A stretch of DNA of 64,000 nucleotides from Flavobacterium phragmitis (GTDB lineage Bacteria > Bacteroidota > Bacteroidia > Flavobacteriales > Flavobacteriaceae). The notes under the pieces were generated by a model, which was not told where the DNA came from, ran no database searches, and worked only from the letters and a program-made list of their open reading frames with translations. The translations under genes were made by a program, and so were the position numbers. Shown here piece by piece: positions 1 to 7,919 of the stretch. The first letter of the stretch is position 1. Every line of letters begins with the position of its first letter. The stretch is taken from NCBI RefSeq assembly GCF_900112575.1, contig NZ_FOMH01000006.1:248001-312000 (forward strand), given 5' to 3'.

Positions 1-207
1 AATAACTGACAATTGATGAGAACTAATATCCCAACTAGCTGTTTTTACTCCAGGAACACCATAAGCCGCTTTCTCGATTCGTTTTTTACACTGCTCACAG
101 TTACCGTTTACTTCTGTAGTATATTTTAAGTTTTTGTTCTTTTTAGTTTGAGCTTGCGCTGCAAAACCAAAAAAAGTAATCATTGCTATTAAAAGTAATC
201 TATTCAT
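1..207 (-). CDS. Heavy-metal-associated (HMA) domain protein, partial
   Basis: The gene starts with ATG at 207 on the minus strand and runs off the left edge, so only the first 69 residues are visible. Residues 1-20 form a signal peptide ending in AAQAQ, so the protein is exported. Around residues 35-45 is the metal-binding loop GNCEQCKKRIEKAA, a CxxC of the HMA/copper-chaperone fold, followed by the typical VPGVKTASWD strand. Family knowledge suggests binding of Cu(I) or a similar soft metal in the periplasm. It lies 58 nt downstream of a TonB-dependent receptor on the same strand, and a shared metal role is inferred. The true 3' end is unknown. Confidence 0.85.
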   Translation of the reverse strand, partial: MNRLLLIAMITFFGFAAQAQTKKNKNLKYTTEVNGNCEQCKKRIEKAAYGVPGVKTASWDISSHQLSVI

Positions 208-265
208 CTTAATTATTATTTATTGTTATTAAAATTGATTTTTTCGAAATTGATATTGTTATTGA

Positions 266-2272
266 TTATTTGATTTTAAATCGTAATCCAGCATAATACA
301 TTTGTCCGAAGATTGGTGCGTATGCAATAGAAGCATCAAAATTAGGCCCAAAAGGATCCCCAGCTCCTAAAATTGCTTTTTTCTGCTTATAGTTTCCAAT
401 ATTCTCCCCTCCTATATACACTTCAAAAACAGAAGAAAATACTCGAGTCACTTGTGCATTCATAACCGCATATGCAGGTGAAAAATCAGGTAATTGATCT
501 TCTACAGGATTGGAAGCAGTATAAGGTAACTGCTGTTTTCCTGACCAGTTATAAGTAAAATCAAATTTCCATTGTTTGTCATCATTCAAAGTTGTTTCGT
601 ATTCCAAATTTCCTAAGAAACGATGTTTTGCCTGTAACGGACGCTGAAACGAACCTCTCAAATAATCTGTTTGGATGTCATAATATTTATAAGCAGTTCT
701 TAGGTTTAAATTATGAATCAATTCATAATTAAATTCTACTTGAAGACTATTTGCAAAAGAACTTCCTTTCAAATCATAAAATAAAACCTGCTGTGGGCTC
801 TGCATTACATCTACAATTGCCTGATTTTGGAAATCAGTTCTGTAAAAGTCGAAACCTGCATCGGCATTTTTACCAAAAATCTTGAATTTCTGAGAGAAAC
901 TAATTCCATAATTCCAAGCAATTTCAGGATTTAAACCATAAACTTTTCCGCTTGCATCTAAAATAGAGAACGTTCTAGAACTTGCAAAAAGCTGTTGGTT
1001 TTCGGCAAAAATGTTAGCGGTACGTTTTCCTCTTCCTGCAGAGAAACGAATTACTCCATTTTTCCACGGGTTATATCTCATGTGTAATCTCGGAGTCACA
1101 AAGAAACCTAAACGATTGTGATTATCAACTCTCCCACCTAAAATCAAACTAAAATTGTCTGTGTTGTCATAAGTATACTCAAAGAATGCTCCAACCGAAT
1201 TATCAATTCTGCTGTAATCCACAACATTTACAAACTCCTGATACTGATCGTAAGTAAAGTTTAAACCCGTTGTAAACTTGTGCATTGTATTATTGATAAT
1301 CGAGTTGAAAATCAAATTAGAATAAAAACTATTCTGTTTGATATCATAGAGATTCAAACCAAAATAAGAATCTTGTCTGTGGCTGTTAAAAGCATTTTGA
1401 AAACCAATACTCTGATAAGGCATGTCTTTAAATACATATCCAATTTTAGTAGAAACATCAAAACGCTCTGTATTGATTTCAGAACCCCAATAATTTGTAG
1501 TCCCACGATCACGGTCTTTATCAAAATCCACTTCTCCTGTTTGTTTTTTATCATTCATGTATCTGAAATTGATAAAACTAACCAAACCGCTTTCTGGATT
1601 GTAATACTGGTAACGATTCAAAACGTTGATTTGCTTTCCTAACGGATTGTCTAAAAATCCGTCATTATTCATATCGTTTTTTGCTACACGTGCATTTCCG
1701 TGAACAAATAAACTGGTTGCCCATTTATCGGATAATTTTTTATTGAAATGCGTATTTAATTCGAATCGGGAATCGGTTGATCCGTAAGCGTTCACAAAGA
1801 AAGGAATATCACTTAAAGGCTTTAAAAGCTCAGTGTTAATTTGACCCGAAATACTTTCGTAACCATTGATGACACTTCCTGCTCCTTTGGTAATCTGAAC
1901 ACTTTCAATCCATGTTCCAGGAGTAAAGGATAGTCCGTAAGCTTGAGAAGCACCACGGACAGAAGGGATATTTTCTTCTGTAATCATTAAATACGGACTG
2001 GTTAATCCAAGCATTTTAATTTGCTTAGTTCCCGTTAAAGCATCCGAAAAATTAACATCGATCGATGGATTGGTCTCAAAACTTTCTGCCAGATTACAGC
2101 AGGCTGCTTTGAGCAATTCTTTACTAGTTATAACTGATGTATTGGCAGTTAAGGTGTAGGATTTTTTAATTCCTTTTTGTTTTTTATTGATTTTTACTTC
2201 CTCTAAATCTTCTTGCGAAAAAGCAGCAACAGAAAGAAAAAATGCCATAAAAAGCATAATATTTTTTTGCAT
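266..2272 (-). CDS. TonB-dependent outer membrane receptor, probably metal-linked
   Basis: A 668-residue protein with signal peptide (residues 1-19, ending AAFSQ). A plug domain follows directly, with no carboxypeptidase-like N-terminal extension: SVITSKELLKAACCNLAES at about 45-65, then the usual ITKGAGSVINGYESISGQIN segment near 130-148. The rest is a 22-strand-type barrel ending in aromatic-rich IFGQMYYAGLRFKIK. Such receptors import metal chelates or similar ligands using TonB energy. The substrate is not evident from sequence. The CC pair in the plug and the flanking genes (HMA protein downstream, Cys-rich HYC_CC_PP protein upstream) make copper or another soft metal the best inference. 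Confidence 0.88.
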   Translation of the reverse strand: MQKNIMLFMAFFLSVAAFSQEDLEEVKINKKQKGIKKSYTLTANTSVITSKELLKAACCNLAESFETNPSIDVNFSDALTGTKQIKMLGLTSPYLMITEENIPSVRGASQAYGLSFTPGTWIESVQITKGAGSVINGYESISGQINTELLKPLSDIPFFVNAYGSTDSRFELNTHFNKKLSDKWATSLFVHGNARVAKNDMNNDGFLDNPLGKQINVLNRYQYYNPESGLVSFINFRYMNDKKQTGEVDFDKDRDRGTTNYWGSEINTERFDVSTKIGYVFKDMPYQSIGFQNAFNSHRQDSYFGLNLYDIKQNSFYSNLIFNSIINNTMHKFTTGLNFTYDQYQEFVNVVDYSRIDNSVGAFFEYTYDNTDNFSLILGGRVDNHNRLGFFVTPRLHMRYNPWKNGVIRFSAGRGKRTANIFAENQQLFASSRTFSILDASGKVYGLNPEIAWNYGISFSQKFKIFGKNADAGFDFYRTDFQNQAIVDVMQSPQQVLFYDLKGSSFANSLQVEFNYELIHNLNLRTAYKYYDIQTDYLRGSFQRPLQAKHRFLGNLEYETTLNDDKQWKFDFTYNWSGKQQLPYTASNPVEDQLPDFSPAYAVMNAQVTRVFSSVFEVYIGGENIGNYKQKKAILGAGDPFGPNFDASIAYAPIFGQMYYAGLRFKIK

Positions 2273-2390
2273 AAAAAATGATTTTAATGTTGAATAGAAT
2301 TGCTATTTTGACGTTTGTTCGAAAACAAAACCAATCAAAATGCGCATACAAAGCCTTAATCAAGACTTGTACGATATCTTAACATTAAAA

Positions 2391-2789
2391 TCAGGAATAG
2401 AAAATATACTGATGGTATAATTTGAATAAGGGGGGCGCATTTGCATCAGCATAATACGAAAGTACTTCTTTCTTTTTAAAACTTGGAAGCTCTAAAAACA
2501 CTAAAGGTTTGTAATCTTGCTGAATTGCTGGAAAATCAAATTGAAAAAAGAAAAATTTAAGCGTCGCGTTATCTGACTTTTTCTCAATTTGAACATGTTT
2601 GTCTTTACAACAGGAATTCTCTTTTTCTTTAGAACCGCAGCATTTTTTTTCGACTACTGGTTTTGAAGTTGTATTTAAAGAAATAGACGCGATTTTTCCG
2701 CCGCAATAGTGCACATCAAGGGCAAACCCAATATTGGAAACCAATAATAGGAACGCTAAAAATAGTCCTGTGCACTTTTTTAAATTCAT
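2391..2789 (-). CDS. HYC_CC_PP family protein
   Basis: A 132-residue exported protein: hydrophobic N-terminus (about 1-24), then HYCGGK, the pair KKCCGSKE, a second pair NSCCKDK, and a late APPLF motif. These are the HYC, CC and PP marks of a small Bacteroidota family of unknown biochemistry that is typically found beside metal-related TonB receptors. It is upstream of, and on the same strand as, the receptor at 266-2272, 118 nt apart. Histidine plus five cysteines suggests metal binding in the periplasm, which is an inference. A TAnnTTTG-like box (2801-2794 on the minus strand) sits very close to the start codon, so the transcript may have almost no leader. Confidence 0.75.
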   Translation of the reverse strand: MNLKKCTGLFLAFLLLVSNIGFALDVHYCGGKIASISLNTTSKPVVEKKCCGSKEKENSCCKDKHVQIEKKSDNATLKFFFFQFDFPAIQQDYKPLVFLELPSFKKKEVLSYYADANAPPLFKLYHQYIFYS

Positions 2790-2836
2790 ACTGCAAAACT
2801 ATTCAAAAACTGCCGATAAAAAAACCAAAATAAATG

Positions 2837-3283
2837 TTATTTTTTTGAAGATTGAAGCTGATAATAAAATCCTGGAATAAATAACAGCACTAAAATAGGC
2901 TGAATTATAAATCTTCTGACATAAAAAAGAAGCCAATTAGCATTTGGAAAATATTCCAGAATTACAAAAAAGGCGACTAAGAGCAATACAATAAAAAAAC
3001 TGTATACGATTAAACTGAATTTAAAAATATCCTGATTTTGAAATAATGTATAAATCAAAAGAAGGGACAAAGCAGAATTCAGAAAATAACGAAAAAAAAG
3101 TCCGAAAAAGAGTTTCAGTCCATTGAATTTAGGATAAGGCAAATCTTTAAAATCATCTTTAAAATAATTCAAAAAAGGATCATAAAACAATTTCGTTTCG
3201 AAACTCCTAATGAGCGCGAAACATAGTATTACAATTACTGCAATAAAAATTTGAAGCTTATTTTGTTTTAAGTTATCTAGCAT
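2837..3283 (-). CDS. Exosortase F system-associated membrane protein
   Basis: I take the start at ATG 3283 (148 residues, MLDNLKQNKLQ), which overlaps the exosortase gene by 11 nt. An upstream ATG at 3328 would add 15 residues and a 56-nt overlap. The protein has a first membrane segment at about 10-27, then a polar stretch with conserved-looking FKDLPYPKFNGLKLFFGLFFRY, and three further hydrophobic segments. Position directly after xrtF, size and topology match the small protein that accompanies XrtF in Flavobacteriia. Its function is unknown; a partner role in sorting or membrane release is inferred from the constant pairing. Confidence 0.78.
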   Translation of the reverse strand: MLDNLKQNKLQIFIAVIVILCFALIRSFETKLFYDPFLNYFKDDFKDLPYPKFNGLKLFFGLFFRYFLNSALSLLLIYTLFQNQDIFKFSLIVYSFFIVLLLVAFFVILEYFPNANWLLFYVRRFIIQPILVLLFIPGFYYQLQSSKK

Positions 3284-3809
3284 ATTTTGAAAATCTATTG
3301 ATCCAGAAAATCCATAAAACAAAAACATATCCGTAAATAATCAATGGAAATACAATTTCATGAAGCAGATCTTCATATTTTGGAAAATTAATCAAAAGAA
3401 CTGTCAACAAGGCAATTCTAATGATATTCAAAATGTAGATAGACAAAACTCCCAAAAATATAAAAAGTAAAGTCTGCTTTAACTTTCCTGAAAACGCAGC
3501 CACAAAAGAAACGAAAAGAATCATCACACTTACAGCATTGCAACCTTCTGTTACAAGTGCTAATTGGCGTCCATTTAATACAATTCGCATCCAAGGATTT
3601 TGAGTACTTTTTTGAACAACAACATCGTAATTAAAAAGCCTCAACAACTGTTCTGTGTTTTTACCGCAGATCACTGTTATGCCATCGAGATCATTTGCTT
3701 CAAAACTATTCAAATAGAATTTATAAAGCACTGTTAGGACAATATACGTCAAGAAAAAGATCCCTACGAAAATTAAAAACGGCTTAAACTGGACTAAATA
3801 TTTCTTCAA
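3273..3809 (-). CDS. xrtF: Exosortase family protein XrtF
   Basis: A 178-residue integral membrane protein with about five to six hydrophobic segments. The exosortase catalytic residues are all present: Cys90 in EGCNAVS, Arg131 in LNIIRIALL, and His150 in LLHEIVFP. The length is that of the short XrtF class of Bacteroidota. Exosortases are thought to act in the inner membrane as transpeptidases on proteins with a C-terminal sorting tail. No substrate with an obvious exosortase tail is visible in this window. It is translationally coupled to its associated protein downstream (11-nt overlap). A TAAATTTG box at 3831-3824 on the minus strand fits a promoter just upstream. Confidence 0.88.
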   Translation of the reverse strand: MKKYLVQFKPFLIFVGIFFLTYIVLTVLYKFYLNSFEANDLDGITVICGKNTEQLLRLFNYDVVVQKSTQNPWMRIVLNGRQLALVTEGCNAVSVMILFVSFVAAFSGKLKQTLLFIFLGVLSIYILNIIRIALLTVLLINFPKYEDLLHEIVFPLIIYGYVFVLWIFWINRFSKYAR

Positions 3810-3823
3810 GAGATTTTTTTTTT

Positions 3824-3831
3824 CAAATTTA
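3824..3831 (-). promoter_or_regulatory. Probable -7 box of xrtF
   Basis: The minus strand reads TAAATTTG, matching the Bacteroidota -7 consensus TAnnTTTG, 15 nt upstream of the xrtF ATG. No convincing -33 TTG was found at the right distance, so confidence is limited. Confidence 0.4.
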
Positions 3832-3856
3832 TGTATTTTTTGAGTTTAGCTTTAAA

Positions 3857-3864
3857 TACTTTTG
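3857..3864 (+). promoter_or_regulatory. Probable -7 box of the GAF protein gene
   Basis: TACTTTTG matches TAnnTTTG and ends 17 nt before the ATG at 3882. The nearest upstream TTTG (3839-3842) is only 14 nt away, shorter than the usual spacing of about 19-21. Confidence 0.4.
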
Positions 3865-3881
3865 TATAAAATTTTCAAATC

Positions 3882-4337
3882 ATGACATTTCAAGAATTAC
3901 AACCAAAAATAAGCGCTATAGTATCTGATAACAATAAAGTTAGAGATGAGAAACTACTAGCTGTTTGCCAACTGTTAAACGAAAATATAGAATACTATAA
4001 TTGGGTAGGTTTTTATTTTGCCAACCACGAAAACAAAACACTTCATTTAGGTCCGTATGTAGGTGCAGAAACAGACCACACTGTTATTCCTTTCGGAAAA
4101 GGAATCTGTGGACAGGTTGCAGAAAGCAATGCCAACTTTGTAGTGCCTGATGTAAAAGCTCAAGACAATTATATTGCCTGCAGTTTGACTGTTAAATCTG
4201 AAATTGTAGTACCGCTTTTTGTTAATGGAATTAATATTGGACAAATCGATATCGACAGCCATGTTATTGATCCATTTACAGAAGCTGACGAAAGATTTTT
4301 AGAATTTGTAAATCAAGAGGTTGCTAAATTATTCTAG
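3882..4337 (+). CDS. GAF domain protein, free methionine-(R)-sulfoxide reductase type
   Basis: A 151-residue single GAF domain without signal peptide, hence cytoplasmic. The run from GPYVGAETDHTVIPFGKGIC through to the NYIACSLTVKSEIVVPL segment follows the fRMsr (YebR/MsrC) pattern. That enzyme reduces free methionine-R-sulfoxide using cysteines of the GAF pocket. Two of the three family cysteines are present, Cys76 (GKGICG) and Cys100 (IACSL). The position of the third, which sits in the strand before GKGxCG in the E. coli enzyme, reads HTVIP with no cysteine. Activity could therefore be altered, and a non-enzymatic GAF role is possible. The gene is divergent from xrtF. Confidence 0.8.
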   Translation: MTFQELQPKISAIVSDNNKVRDEKLLAVCQLLNENIEYYNWVGFYFANHENKTLHLGPYVGAETDHTVIPFGKGICGQVAESNANFVVPDVKAQDNYIACSLTVKSEIVVPLFVNGINIGQIDIDSHVIDPFTEADERFLEFVNQEVAKLF

Positions 4338-4370
4338 AAGTTCTATTTTTATTAGAGAAAATAGCTTTGA

Positions 4371-5066
4371 ATGAAAAAATACCCCTTTATATTATTCTTC
4401 TTTATAATTTCAGCTCACTTATCGGCACAAATTAATATGGTCTCGAAAAAGATTTTTCTTGACTCATTAAATCGTGAAACCACTTCTCCAGACTTTAGTT
4501 ATACAAGAGTAATTACCAACTATTCTCAAAAAAGCACAAGATATGTTATCACTGATTTCTACAAAAATGGAAGAAAGAAGATGACTGGCGCTACTTTGGA
4601 CAGAGACATCCTGAAAAAGGACGGAGAGTTTATTTGTTATTACAAAAATGGAGCAAAGGAATCGGTTATAAATTACGTTGACGATCATAAATCCGGCAAA
4701 GAAATTAATTGGTACGAAAACCAAAGTAAAAAAACGGAGAAACAGAATTCGTGGGATCCAAAAACAAAAAAATCCCAAACCCTGATTCTTAATTGCTGGA
4801 AAGAAGATAAAACACAAACTGTAACTGACGGAAATGGCGAATATGAAGAAACCGATGGATTTATAATTCAAAAAGGAGAAATAAAAAATGGCTTAAAACA
4901 AGGAATCTGGCAGGGAAATGATTCGTCTAAGAATATTTCGTTTACCGATAATTATGAGAAAGGTATTTTAATTTCTGGAGAAAGCATCGATGCTAATAAT
5001 GTAAAAACTTCTTATTCTTCTTTAGGCGAAAAACAGAATCCGAAAAAAATTCTTAAACCAAAATAA
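4371..5066 (+). CDS. Secreted MORN-repeat-like protein
   Basis: A 231-residue protein with signal peptide (1-19, ending AHLSAQ). The middle holds repeated 'y-NG-kk' units, such as DFYKNGRKKMTGA, CYYKNGAKES and GKEINWYENQSKK, followed by IKNGLKQGIWQGN. These are the short tyrosine/asparagine-glycine strands of MORN or YwqK-like repeats. Such proteins are common in Flavobacteriia, their function is unknown, and the name 'YwqK antitoxin' often applied to them should not be taken as functional. It follows the GAF gene by 33 nt and may be cotranscribed. Confidence 0.65.
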   Translation: MKKYPFILFFFIISAHLSAQINMVSKKIFLDSLNRETTSPDFSYTRVITNYSQKSTRYVITDFYKNGRKKMTGATLDRDILKKDGEFICYYKNGAKESVINYVDDHKSGKEINWYENQSKKTEKQNSWDPKTKKSQTLILNCWKEDKTQTVTDGNGEYEETDGFIIQKGEIKNGLKQGIWQGNDSSKNISFTDNYEKGILISGESIDANNVKTSYSSLGEKQNPKKILKPK

Positions 5067-5176
5067 AGAATCGTCGATAAAAGTATTTATAGACAAGCAT
5101 TTTAATAAAAAAAAGTCCTTTCAAATCATCAAAAAAGAATTCCACATAGGCTTATTTTCAGATTCTTTTATTTTTT

Positions 5177-5208
5177 TTTGATTTTTCTGTTTTTTTAATC
5201 TAATTTTG
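5177..5208 (+). promoter_or_regulatory. Probable rpsO promoter
   Basis: TTTG at 5177-5180 and TAATTTTG at 5201-5208 are separated by 20 nt, a good match to the Bacteroidota primary-sigma promoter (TTG, about 19-21 nt, TAnnTTTG). The ATG of rpsO is at 5266, leaving a leader of roughly 50 nt. Confidence 0.6.
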
Positions 5209-5265
5209 CACCCGTCTTACAAAAGCTGTATGACATACATAAAAATCATTTAAAATAATATTGGA

Positions 5266-5532
5266 ATGTATTTAACTAAAGAAAAGAAAGAAGAAATTTT
5301 TGCACAACACGGTGGTGCTACAAACACAGGAAGTGCAGAAGGACAAATCGCATTGTTCACTTACAGAATTGCTCACTTAACTGAGCACCTGAAAAAAAAT
5401 CGTCACGATTACAACACTGAGCGTTCTCTTGTACTATTAGTAGGTAAAAGAAGAGCTTTGTTGGATTACTTGAAAAAGAAAGAGATCAACAGATATCGTG
5501 AGATTATCAAAGTATTGAATATCAGAAAATAA
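5266..5532 (+). CDS. rpsO: 30S ribosomal protein S15
   Basis: An 88-residue protein of the length expected for S15. Family signatures are visible: the 'GSAEGQIALFTYRIAHLTEH' helix, the RHDYNTERSLVLLVGKRR loop and helix, and the C-terminal LLDYLKKKEINRYREII. S15 binds 16S rRNA early in assembly of the 30S platform. It is followed by a hairpin with a T-run and then pnp, the same gene order as in many bacteria. A good promoter lies upstream at 5177-5208. Confidence 0.97.
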   Translation: MYLTKEKKEEIFAQHGGATNTGSAEGQIALFTYRIAHLTEHLKKNRHDYNTERSLVLLVGKRRALLDYLKKKEINRYREIIKVLNIRK

Positions 5533-5541
5533 TCAATATAG

Positions 5542-5570
5542 AAAAGAGGTGCGAAAGTGCCTCTTTTTGT
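5542..5570 (+). terminator. Rho-independent terminator after rpsO
   Basis: AAAAGAGG (5542-5549) pairs with CCTCTTTT (5560-5567) around a GAAA-centred loop, followed by further T residues. It lies 9 nt after the rpsO stop and would separate rpsO from pnp, at least in part. Confidence 0.75.
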
Positions 5571-5619
5571 TTTTACATTACACGCATACTATTACAAGAA
5601 AAAAAGTTTGGTTTTTCAT

Positions 5620-5676
5620 TGGGTTTTAGACAACAACAACTACACACAACAACAACTACAACACAACTAAAACCCA
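5620..5676 (+). promoter_or_regulatory. pnp leader hairpin with repeat-filled, G-free loop
   Basis: TGGGTTTTAG (5620-5629) is perfectly complementary to CTAAAACCCA (5667-5676). The 37-nt loop between them contains no G and is almost wholly A and C. It holds two exact copies of ACAACAACAACTACA (5630-5644 and 5646-5660). The right arm ends 25 nt before the pnp ATG. In enterobacteria pnp is autoregulated through a leader hairpin cut by RNase III. A comparable role here is an inference. Confidence 0.5.
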
Positions 5677-5701
5677 TTGTATAATCAAAAAGGAAAAATT
5701 T

Positions 5702-7846
5702 ATGATTCCACAAGTTTCACAAGAAATTATCGATTTGGGAGATGGAAGAAGCATCTCAATCGAAACAGGTAAACTAGCAAAACAAGCTGACGGTTCAGTG
5801 GTTGTAAGACAGGGAAACTGTATGTTGTTAGCAACGGCAGTATCTGCAAGAACATCTAATCCAGGTGTTGACTTTTTACCTTTAACAGTAGATTACCGTG
5901 AAAAATTTGCTGCTGCAGGACGCTTTCCTGGAGGTTTCTTCAAAAGAGAAGCTAGACCAAGCGACAGCGAAATCTTAACAATGAGATTAGTAGACCGTGT
6001 TTTACGTCCGCTTTTCCCAGACGATTACCATGCAGAAACTCAAGTTATGATTCAGTTAATGTCTCATGACGATACTGTTATGCCAGATGCATTGGCAGGT
6101 TTAGCAGCTTCTGCTGCATTAGCTGTTTCTGACATTCCATTTTACAACTTAATTTCTGAAGTACGTGTTGCACGTATTGACGGAAAATTAGTAATCAATC
6201 CAAGCAGAGAAGAATTAGAAAAATCAGACATCGACATGATGATCGGAGCTTCTTTGGATTCTGTTGCAATGGTTGAAGGAGAGATGAAAGAGATCTCTGA
6301 AGCTGAAATGATCGAAGCAATTAAATTTGCACACGAAGCTATCAAAGTTCAAATTGAAGCTCAACAAAAATTAAGAGCAAAATTAAACTCTCAAGAATAC
6401 AGAACTTACGAAGGAGAAGTTGAAGACGAAGCTGTTTACGCAAAAGTAAAAGCTGCTGCTTACGATAAATGTTATGCAATTGCTCAAGAAGCTTCAGGAA
6501 AAGCAGAAAGAGGAGAGAAATTCGCCGCTGTAAAAGAAGAAGCTAAAGCTTTATTTACAGAAGAAGAATATGCTGAAAATGCAGATCTTGCTGGTTTAGT
6601 TGGAAAATATTTCTACAAAACAAACAAAGAAGCAGTTCGTAATGTAATCCTTGAAAAAGGAATTCGTCTAGACGGTAGAAAAACTACAGAAATCAGACCA
6701 ATCTGGTGTGAGACTGATTATTTACCATCTGTACACGGATCTTCCTTATTTACACGTGGAGAAACTCAAGCTTTGGCTACAGTAACTTTAGGAACTTCTA
6801 GAGAAGCTAACCAAATCGACTCTCCATCTGAGCAAGGTGAAGAAAAATTCTACTTACACTATAACTTCCCTCCTTTCTCTACTGGTGAAGCAAAACCATT
6901 AAGAGGAACTTCAAGAAGAGAAGTTGGTCACGGTAATTTAGCTCAAAGAGCTTTAAAAAATATGATCCCTGCAGATTGTCCTTATACAATTCGTGTTGTT
7001 TCTGAAGTTTTAGAATCTAATGGTTCTTCTTCTATGGCAACAGTTTGTGCAGGAACAATGGCGCTTATGGATGCTGGAGTTCAAATGGTAAAACCCGTTT
7101 CTGGTATTGCTATGGGATTAATCACTGACGGTGAGAAATTTGCTGTATTGTCAGATATTTTAGGTGACGAAGATCACTTAGGCGATATGGACTTTAAAGT
7201 AACTGGAACTGCTGATGGTATTACTGCTTGCCAAATGGATATCAAAATCGAGGGATTACGTTATGATATCATGGAACAAGCTTTAGCTCAAGCTCGTGAT
7301 GGACGTTTACACATTTTAGAAAAATTAACTGAGACAATCGCTGCACCAAGAGCAGATGTTAAAGCTCACGCACCAAAAATCATTACCAGAACTATTCCTG
7401 GAAACTTTATTGGAGCATTAATCGGACCTGGAGGAAAAGTAATTCAAGAATTACAAAAAGCTACAGGAACTACTATCGTAATCAACGAAGTTGATGAACA
7501 AGGAGTTGTGGAAATCTTAGGAACTGATCCAGAAGGTATCAAAACAGTATTGGCTAAAATTGATGCTTTAACTTTCAAACCTCAAATGGGAGAAGCTTAC
7601 GAAGTTAAAGTAATCAAAATGCTGGATTTTGGAGCTGTAGTAGAATATACTGCTGCACCAGGAAACGAAGTATTACTTCACGTATCTGAATTGGCTTGGG
7701 AGCGTACAGAAAATGTAGCTGACGTAGTTAAAATGGGAGATGTTTTCCAAGTGAAATACTTAGGAGTTGACCCTAAAACTAAAAAAGAAAAAGTGTCCAA
7801 AAAAGCACTTGTTCCTAGACCTCCACGTGAGGAGAAAAAAGAGTAA
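5702..7846 (+). CDS. pnp: Polynucleotide phosphorylase (polyribonucleotide nucleotidyltransferase)
   Basis: A 714-residue cytoplasmic enzyme with the full PNPase layout: first RNase PH domain (about 10-230), helical linker, second RNase PH domain (about 310-540), KH domain with the [14 protein letters not shown] loop (about 570), and S1 domain beginning [20 protein letters not shown]. It degrades RNA 3'-5' by phosphorolysis and can add tails. The [17 protein letters not shown] and [23 protein letters not shown] stretches are strongly family-typical. A weak ribosome binding site AAGGA (5690-5694) precedes ATG 5702. The leader carries a notable hairpin. A strong terminator follows. Confidence 0.98.
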   Translation: MIPQVSQEIIDLGDGRSISIETGKLAKQADGSVVVRQGNCMLLATAVSARTSNPGVDFLPLTVDYREKFAAAGRFPGGFFKREARPSDSEILTMRLVDRVLRPLFPDDYHAETQVMIQLMSHDDTVMPDALAGLAASAALAVSDIPFYNLISEVRVARIDGKLVINPSREELEKSDIDMMIGASLDSVAMVEGEMKEISEAEMIEAIKFAHEAIKVQIEAQQKLRAKLNSQEYRTYEGEVEDEAVYAKVKAAAYDKCYAIAQEASGKAERGEKFAAVKEEAKALFTEEEYAENADLAGLVGKYFYKTNKEAVRNVILEKGIRLDGRKTTEIRPIWCETDYLPSVHGSSLFTRGETQALATVTLGTSREANQIDSPSEQGEEKFYLHYNFPPFSTGEAKPLRGTSRREVGHGNLAQRALKNMIPADCPYTIRVVSEVLESNGSSSMATVCAGTMALMDAGVQMVKPVSGIAMGLITDGEKFAVLSDILGDEDHLGDMDFKVTGTADGITACQMDIKIEGLRYDIMEQALAQARDGRLHILEKLTETIAAPRADVKAHAPKIITRTIPGNFIGALIGPGGKVIQELQKATGTTIVINEVDEQGVVEILGTDPEGIKTVLAKIDALTFKPQMGEAYEVKVIKMLDFGAVVEYTAAPGNEVLLHVSELAWERTENVADVVKMGDVFQVKYLGVDPKTKKEKVSKKALVPRPPREEKKE

Positions 7847-7880
7847 TCAGATCTTAGTTTACTAAAGGTTTATTCATAGA

Positions 7881-7915
7881 AAACCCCAATTCAAAATTTG
7901 AATTGGGGTTTTTAA
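7881..7915. terminator. Bidirectional terminator between pnp and the desaturase gene
   Basis: AACCCCAATTCAAA (7882-7895) and its exact complement TTTGAATTGGGGTT (7897-7910) form a 14-bp inverted repeat with only 1 nt between the arms. There is a T-run on the right and a short A-run on the left. It serves the two convergent genes ending at 7846 and 7920. Confidence 0.8.
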
Positions 7916-7919
7916 GTTT

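Noticed and set aside
1280..1642. Plus-strand reading frame of 120 codons
   Set aside because: It is a shadow of the TonB receptor gene on the opposite strand, and its composition does not look like a real protein.
3273..3328. Longer 163-residue form of the XrtF-associated protein
   Set aside because: The added 15 residues (MFLFYGFSGSIDFQN) lie within xrtF coding sequence and break the clean first membrane segment; ATG 3283 with an 11-nt overlap is more typical.
4467..4871. Minus-strand reading frame of 134 codons with hydrophobic segments
   Set aside because: It lies inside the MORN-like gene, whose signal peptide and repeats make that strand the coding one.
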